Source of the DNA: Powellomyces hirtus
Taxonomy: Eukaryota > Chytridiomycota > Chytridiomycetes > Spizellomycetales > Powellomycetaceae
NCBI GenBank assembly: GCA_025526995.1
Contig: JAHLKG010000024.1
Coordinates: 124,001-188,000 of the forward strand
DNA: 64,000 bases
Direction: 5' to 3'
The notes beneath the pieces are model-generated. The model was given only the letters and a program-made list of their open reading frames with translations, was not told the origin of the DNA and did no database searches. Shown piece after piece: positions 39,336-50,664 of this stretch (position 1 is its first letter; each line of letters begins with the position of its first letter). Position numbers and translations under genes: made by a program.

Positions 39336-39719
39336 TGGGAACTGACACACTCTTCTTCTCGTGCTTGGCTGCCATGGCGCATCTCGTCGTCAGGTGGGGC
39401 TGCAAATAATCCAATGCAATACAAGTCTGGGGCATCAGTCGTTCGGCTCATGCTGGATAAACAGCCCTTGCTCCGTCCCTCCTTCACGCTGCTGTTAGGA
39501 ATCAAAAAACCACGAGAATGTACGTTCCCGTGAGTCCGCGGCCTCCGCGCAGCGAAACATTTTTGCTCAAATGCAAAACACATTCACCATATTTTATGTC
39601 AACAGAAAAAAAGAGTGAAACTCGGGGAAGAATAAGAGAGTGTGTGAATGGATAGGGTAACACAAACCCCCATCCCAGCTCGCTTGTTAGGAATACATTT
39701 ATACAGGACTAGATTTCAA
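39336..39719. other. Convergent 3' spacer, SPP1 / OST1
   Basis: 384 nt between converging genes; 3' UTR-like, with nothing notable. Confidence 0.5.
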
Positions 39720-42286
39720 TCAATCAACCAATTTCTGCCCCGCAACTCTAATCTGCTCGGCCAGCTGTTCAATCTCACTCTCCAGGTTCGCGACCACACT
39801 CTCCAGCTCCTTTCTGGCCGCGGGGTCCAGTTTCGCGTCCGATTTCGCCGTCGTCGCCCGCACAATATGCTCATGCATGGCGCGCATTTTCGCCAGGCGT
39901 TGTTCCTGGAGTCGCTGCAGCTGTCGGATCTGCGCCGCAAAGGTGGCCGCGGGGGAGAGGGATCCGTTTAGGGTCGTCGTTGTCGCTTTGGTCGTTGCTG
40001 TTGGTGATGAGGACGCAGGATGGATGGTGGTGAGCACGGCATTCTCCGCCTGCTTGGCCGCATCCACCAATTTCGCCCATCCGGCCTTGATCTTGACTTC
40101 AATATCCGCCGTCGCATCTTTATACTCTGCCAGTCGTTTTTCCGACTTGAGAGCTCGGAAGACGGATGCGAGGTTGTTGACGAGACGGGTTTCGGCACGG
40201 GCCAGCTTATCGACCGTCGATCGGTAGGCTTGCAGGAGCTGCTCCTGTTCCGCTTTCGGGTCTTTGGTGATGGACAGATCCAGGCGCGAGTACACGGCGC
40301 CGAGGGCAAACAGGGCAAAAAAGGCGAGAGACACTGCAAAGGGTTTTTGCAAGAGGCTCGTTGCTGGTAATTCGTATGTGATCTGTGGTTTTTCAGGAAA
40401 GAAGAAAAATGGAAAGGGGTTATCACAATCGCAGAGGCTTGATAAAAATAGTGCAATGCAAAGAACATACCAGCAGAGGTTGCGAATGCTCGTCCACAAC
40501 ATTGTGCTTCTCGAACGTGATGGTGGGACGGCCGGTAGTGTCTAGGTAGGTGTAGGTGGTGGACTCGGAGACCCGGTCCATATCGAACGGCTTTCGGATT
40601 TTGAAGTTTCTGCAAAAAAATCCGTAACATCAGTACGAGCCGCCAAAAGCATTTCATCGAGTTTTATACACTGCGAGAGACACATACTTTGCGCCTTCGG
40701 GAAACACAATGCTTACAACCGCCTTCGTAATCGTAACATTAGGAAGCCCTCCAATAAAGGGCATCCGGAACGCAAACTGCGAAGGGTGCTCCGCGTTTCG
40801 CTTGAGGAAGCTGGTGGTAGGCACATTGTAGCCGTGGTGCCACGTGTATTTCCAACCCCCGTAGACTGGGTACCGGGGCCTGATGTTGAGCACGGATCGC
40901 TGTCTCTCGTGACGTAGGTTGGAGGTTGATACATTTCCGATCGTGTCACGGTAAAAGACGTGTTTGGCGTCCGGAGGCAGCGTGATGGTCAGGTCCTTGA
41001 CTACATTCGTTTGGTGGTGGTTCCACTGACTGAATGAATAATCGACGCGAGAAAAGTGTCCCTTGAGCCTAAAGACCAAACATTCATCCAATCAATATCT
41101 TCGAAAGGGCGTACGACGGGGGCAAAGCTCTGTGCGTTTCTCACTTGGCGCCTTCATGATGCAGTTCGTAATCTTCCTGAACCGCCAAGTTACCGCCCAA
41201 GTGACTAATCTCCATTTTGCGCTCGAGCGATTTAACGACAAGAATCGCTTTCGGGTCCGCATAATGAACATGCAGGAACCGAGAGGCATAGGGTTCCACA
41301 TTGTCGTACGGCCCATAGGTTACGACATTTCCGTTCTTTGTCACCGGCTCCGGCTGCGACGTGAATCTCAAAACTTCTTCTCTCGGGACTCTGGATGGGG
41401 GTTCGGATTGGATCGGTAAGTCCTTCGACTGTCTTGCACTCTGCACTGGCATAGAAAAATCGGATATGTTACCTGACTGTGGTCTTCTGCCTCTCGGACC
41501 GGTACGGACTCCATAAGTACGCGTTTCCTTGGTATTCCAGGTGCTGCATGCTTTTCATGGTGACTTCCTTGGGGAATGGCTTCACGGCGTTGGTATACGC
41601 CGCATTGATGATGAGGTAGACCACTTCATCCTTCTTCAGATGGTTGGGCAGCTTGACTTTGTACAACTGCGCGGATCTGTCGTCGCGAGAGAGTCGGGTC
41701 AGCAATCTGCTTAATGAGTGAGAGTCTAGAGACAGCCGTTTCACTAGCTTCTTTCACTGAGGCCGTTTTGCGAGCACCGCATCAGCAATGAGCCTTAGCC
41801 GCACCGAGACATGACTGCGCGAACCACACAACACTCCACAACTCGCGCCCAAATCGCCCAAATTCACCCATTCCAAATCCCCCACCGCGCCACAACTCTG
41901 CCTCACACTCACCTACTAGCATCATATTTGTCCTTCATAACCACAGCCTTCACGCCCTCCCCATTCTTGCTCTGCCGAACCTCCACCTCCAACACCGCCA
42001 ACGATTTCTCACTAATCTCGGCCGGAACCGTCAGATAATACTCCTTTGCACCCGCGTCATTCACCGCTTTGATTACGACCGTCGAGTGTTCGCGCATGAT
42101 CGACGGGTTGGTGAGGTCGAGGATCCGGTGGAGATTGGTGTTGATGAAATCCTCACGGACCGAGGTTGGGTCCACGGCTGCGGCGCTGCTCGCCGTGGTC
42201 GCGGTCGTGAAGGAGAGGATGGCGAGGATTGTGAGGAGACAGAGCCGCAAGGCTGTGGAGCGTGAGTGCGGGAGCATCCTGGGCAC
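39720..42286 (-). CDS. OST1: Oligosaccharyltransferase subunit Ost1/ribophorin I
   Basis: ER membrane subunit of the N-glycosylation complex. Exons 41913-42286, 41473-41706, 41145-41390, 40688-41068, 40471-40609, 39720-40382; 678 residues. Signal peptide about residues 1-30 (LRLCLLTILAILSF). The lumenal domain has NTNLHRILDLTNPSIMREHSTVVIK, VVYLIINAAYTNAVKPFP, the Tyr-Gly-Pro element VVTYGPYDNVEPYA, FSRVDYSFSQWNHHQ, and the Arg/Tyr/Pro-rich RPRYPVYGGWKYTWHHGYN. One membrane span (PFAVSLAFFALFALGAVYSR) is followed by a 165-residue coiled-coil cytosolic tail. Yeast Ost1 lacks this tail; animal ribophorin I has one. Start could be either of two ATGs nine bases apart. Confidence 0.95.
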
Positions 42287-42567
42287 AGAGTCTTGCGCTC
42301 AACACTGAGAGAATGGGATGTGACAGTGTGTCGATCACGAAGATGTGTGGATGGACGGGACGACTGGGTTCACGACGACGGCCTGCCATCCCCGTCGACT
42401 CAAGTCACGTGTTGTAAAGTCATGACACATGCTTAATCTAAATTTGAGCTGGTTTTACCAAGATTAGAACACACTCCTATCATGCACCATTAGGACGATA
42501 ATGCAGCCTGATGTATGTATTTTGTTTTATGCATCTCTCACAGGTTACGCATCTCTCACGGGAACCT

Positions 42568-43832
42568 CTACCGCCTCCGATCGCGTCCATCATAGGACCC
42601 TCGCCCATCCCGGTCCGCAGCATACCGATCATAGCAGCGGGATTCTACCGGGCTTCTGCTCCTCCTCCTCGTAGTTCGTCGTGGGCTGACGCTCTCGCGG
42701 CGTCGATCTGGGGATGGACTATATCGCCGCCTCGTTCTCCCAGGACTTGGAGGGGGACTATTATGCCGTCTGTGCTCTGCTTGTCGGATTGGAGCGGAAG
42801 GTGAGGCTCTTCGTCTTCTGGCGTCGTTGTATCGTCGTGTTGCGCTCTGGCTGCGGCTGCGGCCTCGTGGGTCCCGATCACGCTCGCTTCTGATGTTGCG
42901 TCGCATGGACGGTTCATCGTCTTCGCTCTCGTCATCACTATCGTGTTTTCGCTTCTTGTGTTTCTTTTCCTTCCTAGTCTTTTTCTCTTTCCGATCCTTC
43001 TTTTCCTTCTTGTCCTTCTTTTCCTTTTTTGGTTTTGCATCCCGCTGGTCTTTTCCACCATCCGTCCCCATTTCACCAGAGTGCGGATTCGCGGCGACAA
43101 GATGCGACCCAGGTTCCCGCTCTGCACCCTCATCTCCCGACTCCTTGACAACCACCATCCCATCAGATACAGCTGTGCGTCCTTTCACACTATAAAAATT
43201 ATCACAAAAACAGTAAATGAAATCAGCAAACGTTGCACCACTGAAATGCAACAACGCAATCATACCTTTTAAACCCCAACCCAACCTCTTCCCCTTCCTC
43301 CCCTCCCCCAGCCGCAGCAGCCTCCTCAAAATCCATCTTAACAAGCCGCTGGATCTCAGCATTGCTGACGGCACCTCCGGGCCGGCGTTTCGTGGTATAC
43401 CCCAGAGCTTCGGCCAGCGCTTCGCTCTCCTGCTGCCGGATCGCAGCGAGTTCGTTGTCAAGCGCTTCGGTCGCTACCATTGCACCGGACTCGTCCTTGG
43501 CGTACCATGTCAGATCTGCGACCAAAGTAAAAGCAAAATAACCAGTCAGCTCGTGTATATTGCGCAACAACTACCCGGACAAATGGCTGTGAATTGTCTT
43601 TCTTGCATCTACCATACCTTTATTCTTCTGCCACCGCCCAACCGGCGCATTCAGCGAATGTCCAAGATAGTTCTCTCTGTACTATAATAGAAACAACTTA
43701 TCAGCTATAGATCCCATTGCATACCCCATTTCGCTTTCCTTCTTCATTCTTTACCTTATCGTCCTTCACATCCTCCCATTTGAACAGTCCCTGTCCGCCG
43801 CGGGTTCCCGCACGAGTCGGGTGATGAAACAT
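42568..43832 (-). CDS. MMTAG2: MMTAG2-like (multiple myeloma tumour-associated protein 2) RS-rich protein
   Basis: Probable nuclear, splicing-associated protein of the MMtag domain family; its exact role is poorly known. Exons 43755-43832, 43618-43681, 43266-43515, 42568-43189; 337 residues. The N-terminal MMtag domain is complete: GTRGGQGLFKWEDVKDDK, YRENYLGHSLNAPVGRWQKN, KDLTWYAKDESG and ESEALAEALGY. The C-terminal half carries Lys/Glu repeats (KKEKKDKKEKKDRKEKK) and an Arg-Ser-rich tail of the kind found in splicing factors. It reads in tandem with OST1 (281 bp apart) and diverges from the glutaredoxin-like gene. Confidence 0.9.
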
Positions 43833-44314
43833 CGGAAAGAGTGTGAGTGTCCAATGTGATGTATATCGGTGTCGATGTTGTGAGTGGCTCGATTTCGAAT
43901 TTTCGGAGAGAGGAGGATGGGAAAATGTCAAATTATTTAGGAGTCGCGCGCTGCCTTGGCTTTGTACTAACTGCTGTTTTCGTCGACAGAATCCAGAACG
44001 TACGGTATACTAAAAGTCAAGCGGAATCTTCCAATGTAGATTATATAGACCACCAAAAGAGAGATATCTTTGACTTTGCTATATCTGTTATGACGGTGCT
44101 TTGCTCTAAAAGCCCAGCTTCTCGAGTTTTAACGTTTGGTCATTGACACAGCAACACGGTTCAACAAATTTGAGCTTCTGACAACATTCACAAAACCCGC
44201 TTGCATTCTTTCTGAAAACCCTCACAGCGACCACTCAGAGAGCGAACACCCACTCAAAATATCTTTCTTCGCCCTTCGTATTCCCGATTAAAGTCTCGCT
44301 CGCAAAAAAAAACT
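43833..44314. promoter_or_regulatory. Divergent promoter region, MMTAG2 / glutaredoxin-like
   Basis: 482 bp between opposed starts. A plus-strand frame at 43847-44146 has no family signal. No TATA box or repeat stands out. Confidence 0.45.
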
Positions 44315-44708
44315 ATGCCGCCATCTTCCGTTACACGACCGATCTTCACACTGTTTTCGCGGCAGTATTGTGGGTTATGCGAGGCTGTCAAAGAGACGCT
44401 GCTGAGGGTGCAGCAACGGGTAAGTGAATCAAAGACCTTTTCTTTTTACGACATTGAAAGAGAATGTCACTGTTTTTGGTGGTCATTTCTATGGTCGGAT
44501 ACATCATTTACCCCCGTCTCGTTATCTGTATCTGTAGACTCCGTTTACACTTAAAGAAATCGACATTGACGACCCGCAACAGAAGCAATGGTTGCGGAAG
44601 TACATGTACGAGGTACCTGTGGTGCACCGGGACGATGTATTAGTCGGGAAGCATCGGGTGACGGAACAACAAGTAGAGCAGTGGCTGAAAGACGCGAATG
44701 CAAAGTGA
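44315..44708 (+). CDS. Glutaredoxin-like (DUF836/YDR286C-type) small thioredoxin-fold protein
   Basis: Exons 44315-44419 and 44538-44708 encode 91 residues. The protein is a short thioredoxin fold: PIFTLFSRQYCGLCEAVKET with a CGLC redox pair, KEIDIDDPQQKQWLRKYMYE, the cis-Pro segment VPVVHRDD and a final helix TEQQVEQWLKDA. This matches the small glutaredoxin-like family with yeast YDR286C and human C5orf63, whose substrate is unknown. The CxxC is intact, so thiol chemistry is likely. No targeting peptide is obvious. Confidence 0.88.
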
Positions 44709-44830
44709 CGACCACCGCGCTATGCACAAAAATGGGTTCTTTCTATGTGTTACATATGATTGTATATATTTGACGGGGACGAGGGAAGAAAGAGATGGAA
44801 GGGATATAATAACAAACGTTCTGCGCGGGT

Positions 44831-45786
44831 CTAGAAGAATGTGCCTTCGGCAGGCTGCGCCAGCTTCTTGTTGCTTGGGTTGGCCATCTCCCTGTGATAG
44901 AGAGTTGGAGCCCAAGCTCTTCAAACCCAGAACCAAGTCACAAGCACGCACCTTCGTAACTCCGCAAGCACCGTTTCTATTGTGTACTGCCTTTTCCAGC
45001 TGTCCAGGCAGGACAGACGCTCCACCTGAACAAACGAGAGAATCTTGGTAAGCGCCAGAGTACTGTTGGGTTTACAAGTCGCCTTTGCATGAACTTCTGG
45101 TTGTTTCTTTTTGTCCCGATTCTCGAGCACGTGAGATGACCTACGATCGTCAAGCAGAGAATGCTAATTCACAGCTAGCCGTCTCTCACTTCATCAAGCT
45201 GCGGCTCGATCGTTCCGAGCGCCGGACGCAGCCTTACAAAACACTCGTCTACAACACTCCATTCCCACTCCCCTGACTGCTCCATCAACATCCACCCACC
45301 TTTCCAGTCTTCTGGTTGACGGCAGGAAGGTTAACCTTGCTCAGGAACGAGACGGTGGGCGGGCGGTCGGGGTAGTCTGGGCCACAGGTTATCTTCAAGC
45401 TGTAGATTCGGTTCTCATGCACAGTCTGCATATGTTCCAATAATAGGGATACGGACATAAAGATGAGATATCCAATCCTCAGCAAAGGGCAACCAACGAG
45501 AAAGGTCTTGGAGAATGGAGAAGTACATACGTGACCCGGCCCGATAATGGTCCCATTCCAATTTGACATCATAAGGTCGTCGCCGTCCGCCAGACCGTAG
45601 CTCGTGGTTCCATCGCCGATGCCCTTCTCGCCCTTCTCCAATTCTTCCAATAGTCGGAAGTTGCGAGGAACTGCCAGGGATAAAGAGTGTAAAATGTTAG
45701 ACACAACGCACTAATACTCAGCAGAATATCAACAGCATACGACAACACTTGGCAAATCTCGCCCTGCGGAACCTACCTTTCGCCAT
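44831..45786 (-). CDS. MMS2: Ubiquitin-conjugating enzyme variant Mms2 (UEV)
   Basis: Non-catalytic partner of Ubc13 in building K63-linked ubiquitin chains for DNA-damage tolerance. Exons 45777-45786, 45531-45670, 45300-45425, 44952-45025, 44831-44891; 136 residues. The first exon is only 10 coding nt (MAK plus one base). [57 protein letters not shown] and [20 protein letters not shown] follow the UEV pattern, with the catalytic-Cys segment replaced by [12 protein letters not shown]. The missing active Cys is normal for this family. The tail ends AEGTFF. Confidence 0.94.
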
Positions 45787-46266
45787 TTTCTTGCAGTATT
45801 TGTCTTGCTGTGGATGCGAGGGACAGTGGGATGGTGGGATTGCGGTGGGGACCGGTCAATGCGCGCAACCCTGGATCATGACATCGCGAAGGCGTCTTGT
45901 TACCGTAGCAACGTGCACTTGCAGCGTCATGCTGTGGGAATTCTGATTCAACTACAAAGCTTTCAAGAACCGTAAACCGTACATAAGGCCTTTGTTCAGT
46001 TGCACCGTACAGACACGGACGACAGATGCACAGGCAAAGTAAACTCAGAAGTTTTCATGATGTGAGCAAAAAATGGTATTCTTAAACAATTAAACAGTCA
46101 GTTCCACTCCACTCGAATCACACAGGAAAGTACGAGGGACAAGAGAGAAGAGGTGAAAGAGCTTCGTCGGAAGCCAGAGGATGGTGTGAGCAGCATTCTA
46201 CCGAGCGTAATGCAAAGGCTTTGTTTCGTTCGACGCAGGCGAATCGAGTGCCATTGTGCCGCTGAT
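45787..46266. other. Spacer between MMS2 and MAS1
   Basis: 480 nt between two minus-strand genes: MAS1 3' UTR and the MMS2 promoter. Nothing notable seen. Confidence 0.45.
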
Positions 46267-48068
46267 CTAGTAGTAGATGGGGGACATGGCAGACCTCACG
46301 CGGTTGTAGTCTGGCAGGGATTCAACGGGTCCATATCCAACCATGCAGACCTCCTGGTCGTAGATGTACTCTCGAGCGACCTTCATCACATCAGCGGCAG
46401 TAACCTTCTCAATGAGACCGTCGACCTCCCAGGGAGTGAGACGCTTGCCGTAGACGAGCATCTGACGACCGATGTCTTCGGCGACAGGAGTTGTACCGTC
46501 AAGCGCAAGAAGCAGGGATGTCTTGAGCTGGTTCTTGGCGCGGAACACCTCAGCAGAAGTCACTGACATGGCGAGACGGTGCCATTCTTGCTGGATGTGG
46601 TGCACAAGGTCATCAAGGTGCATCCTGTCCTCGGTGACAGCGTACACTCCGAAAAGACCAGTGTCCGAGTATGAGGTGTTGAAGGACATGAAGGAGTTGG
46701 CAAGTCCCCATTTGTGCAGAGTCTGAGCGAGTTTGGAGGAGACGTGGGGGGCAGCACCCAACGAACGATCCCAGCTTCCAATGATGGACTGCGCAACCAG
46801 AAGCGCCCAGTAGTCGGGGCTGGTCCAGCTGACACCTTCCACGGCAAGAGCAACGTGGGCAGTAGGGTGATCGTCGAAGCGAGCTCGGACATCAGATCCG
46901 AAGAACTTTGCCTTGGGCTGCTTGCCCTTGACGGTGGTGCCAACAGCGAGGCTTCCGAAGTGCTTCTCGGCGAGCTTCACAAGAGCATCGTGCTGCACAC
47001 CTCCGGCGGCCGCCAAGACCATGCGGTCGGGAGTGTAATTAGTGGAAATGTAGTTGGAAAGGTCCTCGCGGGTGATGCTCTTGATGTTCTGAGCGGGGCC
47101 GAGAATGGTGCGGCCGAGAGGAGAGCGCTGGAAAGCAGATGCATGGAGGTGATCAAAGACAACCTCTTCTTTCTGCTTGTCAACCTCCTCGGCCTCACGA
47201 AGAATAACATCGCGTTCGCGTTCGATCGCGTCCTGGCTCAGGGTCGAGCCCTGGAGAATGTCCGAGAGAATTTCAACGGACGTGCCGACGTCAGAAGACA
47301 GAGACTTGGCATAGTAGACGGTCTGCTCGCGCGAGGTGTAGGCGTTGAGGTGACCGCCAATGTTTTCAATCTGAGTCTCGAGCTGAACCTGAGTTCGGCT
47401 TTTTGTTCCCTGCAAAATAATGGAACGACAAGAATGAGCAACGTGCTGTAGTCGAGATACGAGAGCTCCCACGCTGTCTCGACAACGGCCACAATGGATA
47501 CTTTTGGATAACTAGAAGTAGCCAGACTATCGATTGAACTGCGCACAGGCCTACTAAGGCCCGATTGTCTTTGGAGCACTGCTTCTGGGACGTGGGTCTG
47601 GACATACACACCTTGAAAGCCATGTGTTCCAGGAAGTGAGCGGTGCCATTGGTCTTTTCAGTCTCGAACCTAGAACCGGCATCAATCCACACGCCGACGG
47701 TAGCAGTCTGGTAGTTTGGGTTCGACTCTGAGGCGATGGTGAAGCCGTTGGCGAGCTTTGTGACTTTCGTCTCGGGGACATTTCCCAGGGATTGCGGGTA
47801 AGTGTAGTTGATGGTGGCCGAAGACGGGGCGGGCGACGTCTGCACAGTGGTGGAGTAGCCTGAGGCGCGAGTGCGAAGCTGGAAGGAGGACGGAAGAAAA
47901 CGGCATATGAGTATATCTGAAATGCCGAGTTGGTCCCCGTCGTCTCGGCTGGCGGACAAAAGGCAACCATCCCAGAGATGCAAAGCAGCCCGACAAAGGG
48001 AGTCCTGCCGTCCGTTTGACACATACCGCAGCCCTGGACTTTGCAAGAATCCTGGTTGACCTCAACAT
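46267..48068 (-). CDS. MAS1: Mitochondrial processing peptidase beta subunit
   Basis: Catalytic subunit of the matrix peptidase that removes presequences (and possibly a core protein of complex III). Exons 48027-48068, 47612-47878, 46267-47409; 483 residues. A mitochondrial presequence (MLRSTRILAKSRAA) leads into VTKLANGFTIASESN. The inverted zinc site HxxEH is H95-FL-E98-H99, and an intron falls four codons later, before GTKSRTQ. Further landmarks: ENIGGHLNAYTSREQTVYYAK, the downstream zinc Glu region ILREAEEVDKQKEEVVFDHL, and the C-terminal YDQEVCMVGYGPVESLPDYN. Complete zinc ligands indicate the active beta subunit rather than alpha. It diverges from MTG1. Confidence 0.95.
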
Positions 48069-48553
48069 TGTGGGGTTGATGCTGTGGGGTACGAGGAGTG
48101 TGGGGGGGATGCAAGAAATACTGCGATTGCCACAAAAGACCAGGTCGCGGAGGGCTCTTGAATCTTCCGTCTTCTTGTTCTCTCTTTGGGTTGTTGAGCC
48201 CGTGCCTTGCCGTCTTGTCCGTCTTGTTCTCGTGGATTGAATCAGCGCTCACTCCAGCCATCTCCAGCCAGCTCCAGCCAAACACGCGTGACTTTAAATT
48301 CCGCCAAGCCACTCTCGCCTCCCGCGCTTTCTTTTTCCTAAACAATCGACTATGTGCTCTTCAAGTCATTCTTAGCATAAAGATCACAAAGGGTGAGTGG
48401 TCATTGAGCAACAAGATGAAGGAGGTGATCTTCAAGCATGCCAGAGGGAATCACTGCAATTGCATTGTTTACGGTCGCCATAGAATGTCCTTGCAGTCAC
48501 GGGCGCTTTCTGACACTGGCCCATCCCATGACTTTCTAGGTCACAGAGCCACA
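48069..48553. promoter_or_regulatory. Divergent promoter region, MAS1 / MTG1
   Basis: 485 bp between opposed mitochondrial genes. Frames crossing it are read-through of MTG1 and have no signal of their own. Shared control of the two is plausible but untested. Confidence 0.45.
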
Positions 48554-50005
48554 ATGCTTTCAAAGAGTTGTTCATCTATAAATCGACCAGCGTTCTCGTA
48601 TCTCACTGTCCCGAGGCGTTGGCTGCGGCACTCTTCCACTTCGGCTCACACTTCCCCTTCACCGACTCCCGCTTTCCCAGCTACTCCGTCTCCCTCCGCA
48701 CCAGTCTCGACGGTTCCGTCGGGCTTCCGAACAGAATTTAACTACTCCCAGCGAATTTATTGGTACCCACAGCATCAGACTCGAGCGCTGCGGCAGCTGC
48801 AGAATGGAATTCACCAAATTGATGTTGTCGTCGAAGTACGCGATGCACGTATTCCATTGACGAGCACGAACCCAAAGTTTGAGGAACTGCTGGCCAGGCG
48901 TCCGCGACTGATAGTGTACAACAAGGCCGACCTCGCGAACCCCAACATGAAAAAGGTGTGTTTTTGCTATGCGCAGCAAGGGTCTTGTTGGACCGCGTTG
49001 CAACTCGGTCGCCGCGGGATAATGATTAAATTTACGAATGCAGTTCAGTCAATCTTAGATGCCTTCAAAAAACACTCGCGCGACAGTGTTGTGTTTACGC
49101 AAGCGGACCGCGGTACACACGTCAAAAAAATCTTGGAGTGGGCGATAGGCAAATGCAAGGAAACTCCTCATCGCTACCCATTCCTCTCCATGGTGGTGGT
49201 CGGTCTGCCCAATGTCGGCAAATCATCTCTTATCAACTCGCTCCGGATACTTGGGGTCAAGAAAGGTGACGAAAAGCAATTAGTTTCGGCATCGTTTCTC
49301 TCAAGCACATGCTCAACAACTTATGATCTGGTAGGCAAAGTTAGCGCAGTAGGCCCGACTGCCGGGGTGACTCAAACGATTCAAACGCGGGTCAAAATCA
49401 ACAATTCGCCACCCATTTATCTAGTGGACACGCCCGGCATCTTTGATCCGCATATCACCCACCCAATACAAGGACTCAAGATTGCTCTCACCGGAGCGAC
49501 AAAGGACCGGCTTACGGAAGAGCAAAATGTGGCCGACTACCTGCTCTTCCGTCTCAACAACTCAAAGCTCGCGAGCAAATACCCGGCCGCACTCGGGTTG
49601 CCAGCGCCAACAGATGACATCCACGTGGTGCTCACCCACATTGCCAAAACTAAGCAGTTCTATTTGCAGCGCAGGTCCGAGCGCTGGAGCCAATCGGGAG
49701 TGACAGATCTCGAGGGCTCCATGGGCCATTTTGCACTCGCTTTCGATGATGATGACACTGCCGGTGTTGCGTCGCCGCAAGCTACCACAACTTCGAAAAT
49801 GCATCCAGATCAACTGGAAACTGAGAACCTCGACATCCCGCGTGCCGCACGCCACATGATCACTCTGTTTCGCGAGGGCGCGTTAGGAAACATCACCTTG
49901 GATGACTGCCGCCCCGATCAGCTCGACGAATGGTTCGCCACAGCCCGCGTAACTGTAGATGATGCTACAATTGGTTCATTAGCGCCGCGGTCGAAGAGCA
50001 AATAG
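48554..50005 (+). CDS. MTG1: Mitochondrial ribosome-associated GTPase Mtg1
   Basis: A circularly permuted GTPase that acts late in large mitoribosomal subunit assembly. Exons 48554-48955, 49049-49265, 49335-50005; 429 residues. A basic presequence (MLSKSCSSINRPAF) precedes IDVVVEVRDARIPLTSTNP. The permuted G motifs appear in order: G4 NKAD (about residue 123), G1 GLPNVGKSS (about 185), G2-like GPTAGVTQ, G3 DTPG (about 237). Both introns have lengths divisible by three, and the unspliced frame stays open, so intron retention would give longer readable proteins. Start chosen for the presequence; the open frame extends much further upstream. Confidence 0.92.
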   Translation: MLSKSCSSINRPAFSYLTVPRRWLRHSSTSAHTSPSPTPAFPATPSPSAPVSTVPSGFRTEFNYSQRIYWYPQHQTRALRQLQNGIHQIDVVVEVRDARIPLTSTNPKFEELLARRPRLIVYNKADLANPNMKKVCFCYAQQGSCWTALQLGRRGIMIKFTNAVQSILDAFKKHSRDSVVFTQADRGTHVKKILEWAIGKCKETPHRYPFLSMVVVGLPNVGKSSLINSLRILGVKKGDEKQLVSASFLSSTCSTTYDLVGKVSAVGPTAGVTQTIQTRVKINNSPPIYLVDTPGIFDPHITHPIQGLKIALTGATKDRLTEEQNVADYLLFRLNNSKLASKYPAALGLPAPTDDIHVVLTHIAKTKQFYLQRRSERWSQSGVTDLEGSMGHFALAFDDDDTAGVASPQATTTSKMHPDQLETENLDIPRAARHMITLFREGALGNITLDDCRPDQLDEWFATARVTVDDATIGSLAPRSKSK

Positions 50006-50664
50006 CATTACCGTCGCATTCTCAACCACATGCCTGCTTTTATACCACCAATCCGCACGACCAACAAAAACGCGGGGTCATCGATCTGCTGCAGCTTGAT
50101 CACCAGCCTCTTAATTAGTTCTCGCCATAGATTGTTCAGGTACCTGTCAGCAGTCAAGAATGTCCGTGTTAGTGACAGTCCCTAGTCATGTCAGTAAGAG
50201 TGAGCATGTTCTTATTCTGCCCTAGAATGGAAAAATATTTGAGTAGGCACAGCATTCTCTATTTTGTTTACCCCCTCTGTTCTCTTCTCAATAGCTGCAC
50301 TTGCACTGGTAGTTATATTCAAAACCTCTGTTCTCTTCTCAATAGCTGCACTTGCACTGGTAGATATATACAAAACATGGACTTTAATACATATATTTCA
50401 CAACAAGATTATTGAAGAGCCAACAATGTATTGAGAGTTTGAAAATGAGTATCGTACTATATTAGCGTACACAAATTAATTGACAAGATTGATGTGAAGT
50501 GTTGCATTGTGAAAACTGAGAGTTCGCTCAGAGGTTTGTATAGTGTTCTGGGCGAGAGCGAACAAAGGGTTACTGCGCAGTTGCTGCGCTTTCTTTTTGA
50601 CATTCTCGCGTTCTTCAGGCCAATGTCGTAGAAAGCCATAGCAGTACGCACATAAACTGCAACC
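50006..50664. other. Spacer with 51-bp tandem duplication
   Basis: 659 nt between MTG1 and HPM1, A/T-rich in the middle. The only structure is the two-copy repeat at 50274-50375. Confidence 0.5.
50274..50375. repeat. 51-bp tandem duplication, two copies
   Basis: Copies at 50274-50324 and 50325-50375 share CCTCTGTTCTCTTCTCAATA and the following GCTGCACTTGCACTGGTAG, with a few differences at their ends (TTATATTC versus ATATATAC). Confidence 0.85.

Noticed and set aside
43847..44146. 99-codon plus-strand frame between MMTAG2 and the glutaredoxin-like gene
   Set aside because: Starts across the MMTAG2 leader, no family signal, probably promoter sequence.
48956..49048. Mtg1 intron as coding sequence
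   Set aside because: The frame is open through it, but the encoded segment is not part of the GTPase fold, and GT-AG borders with a length divisible by three explain the openness.
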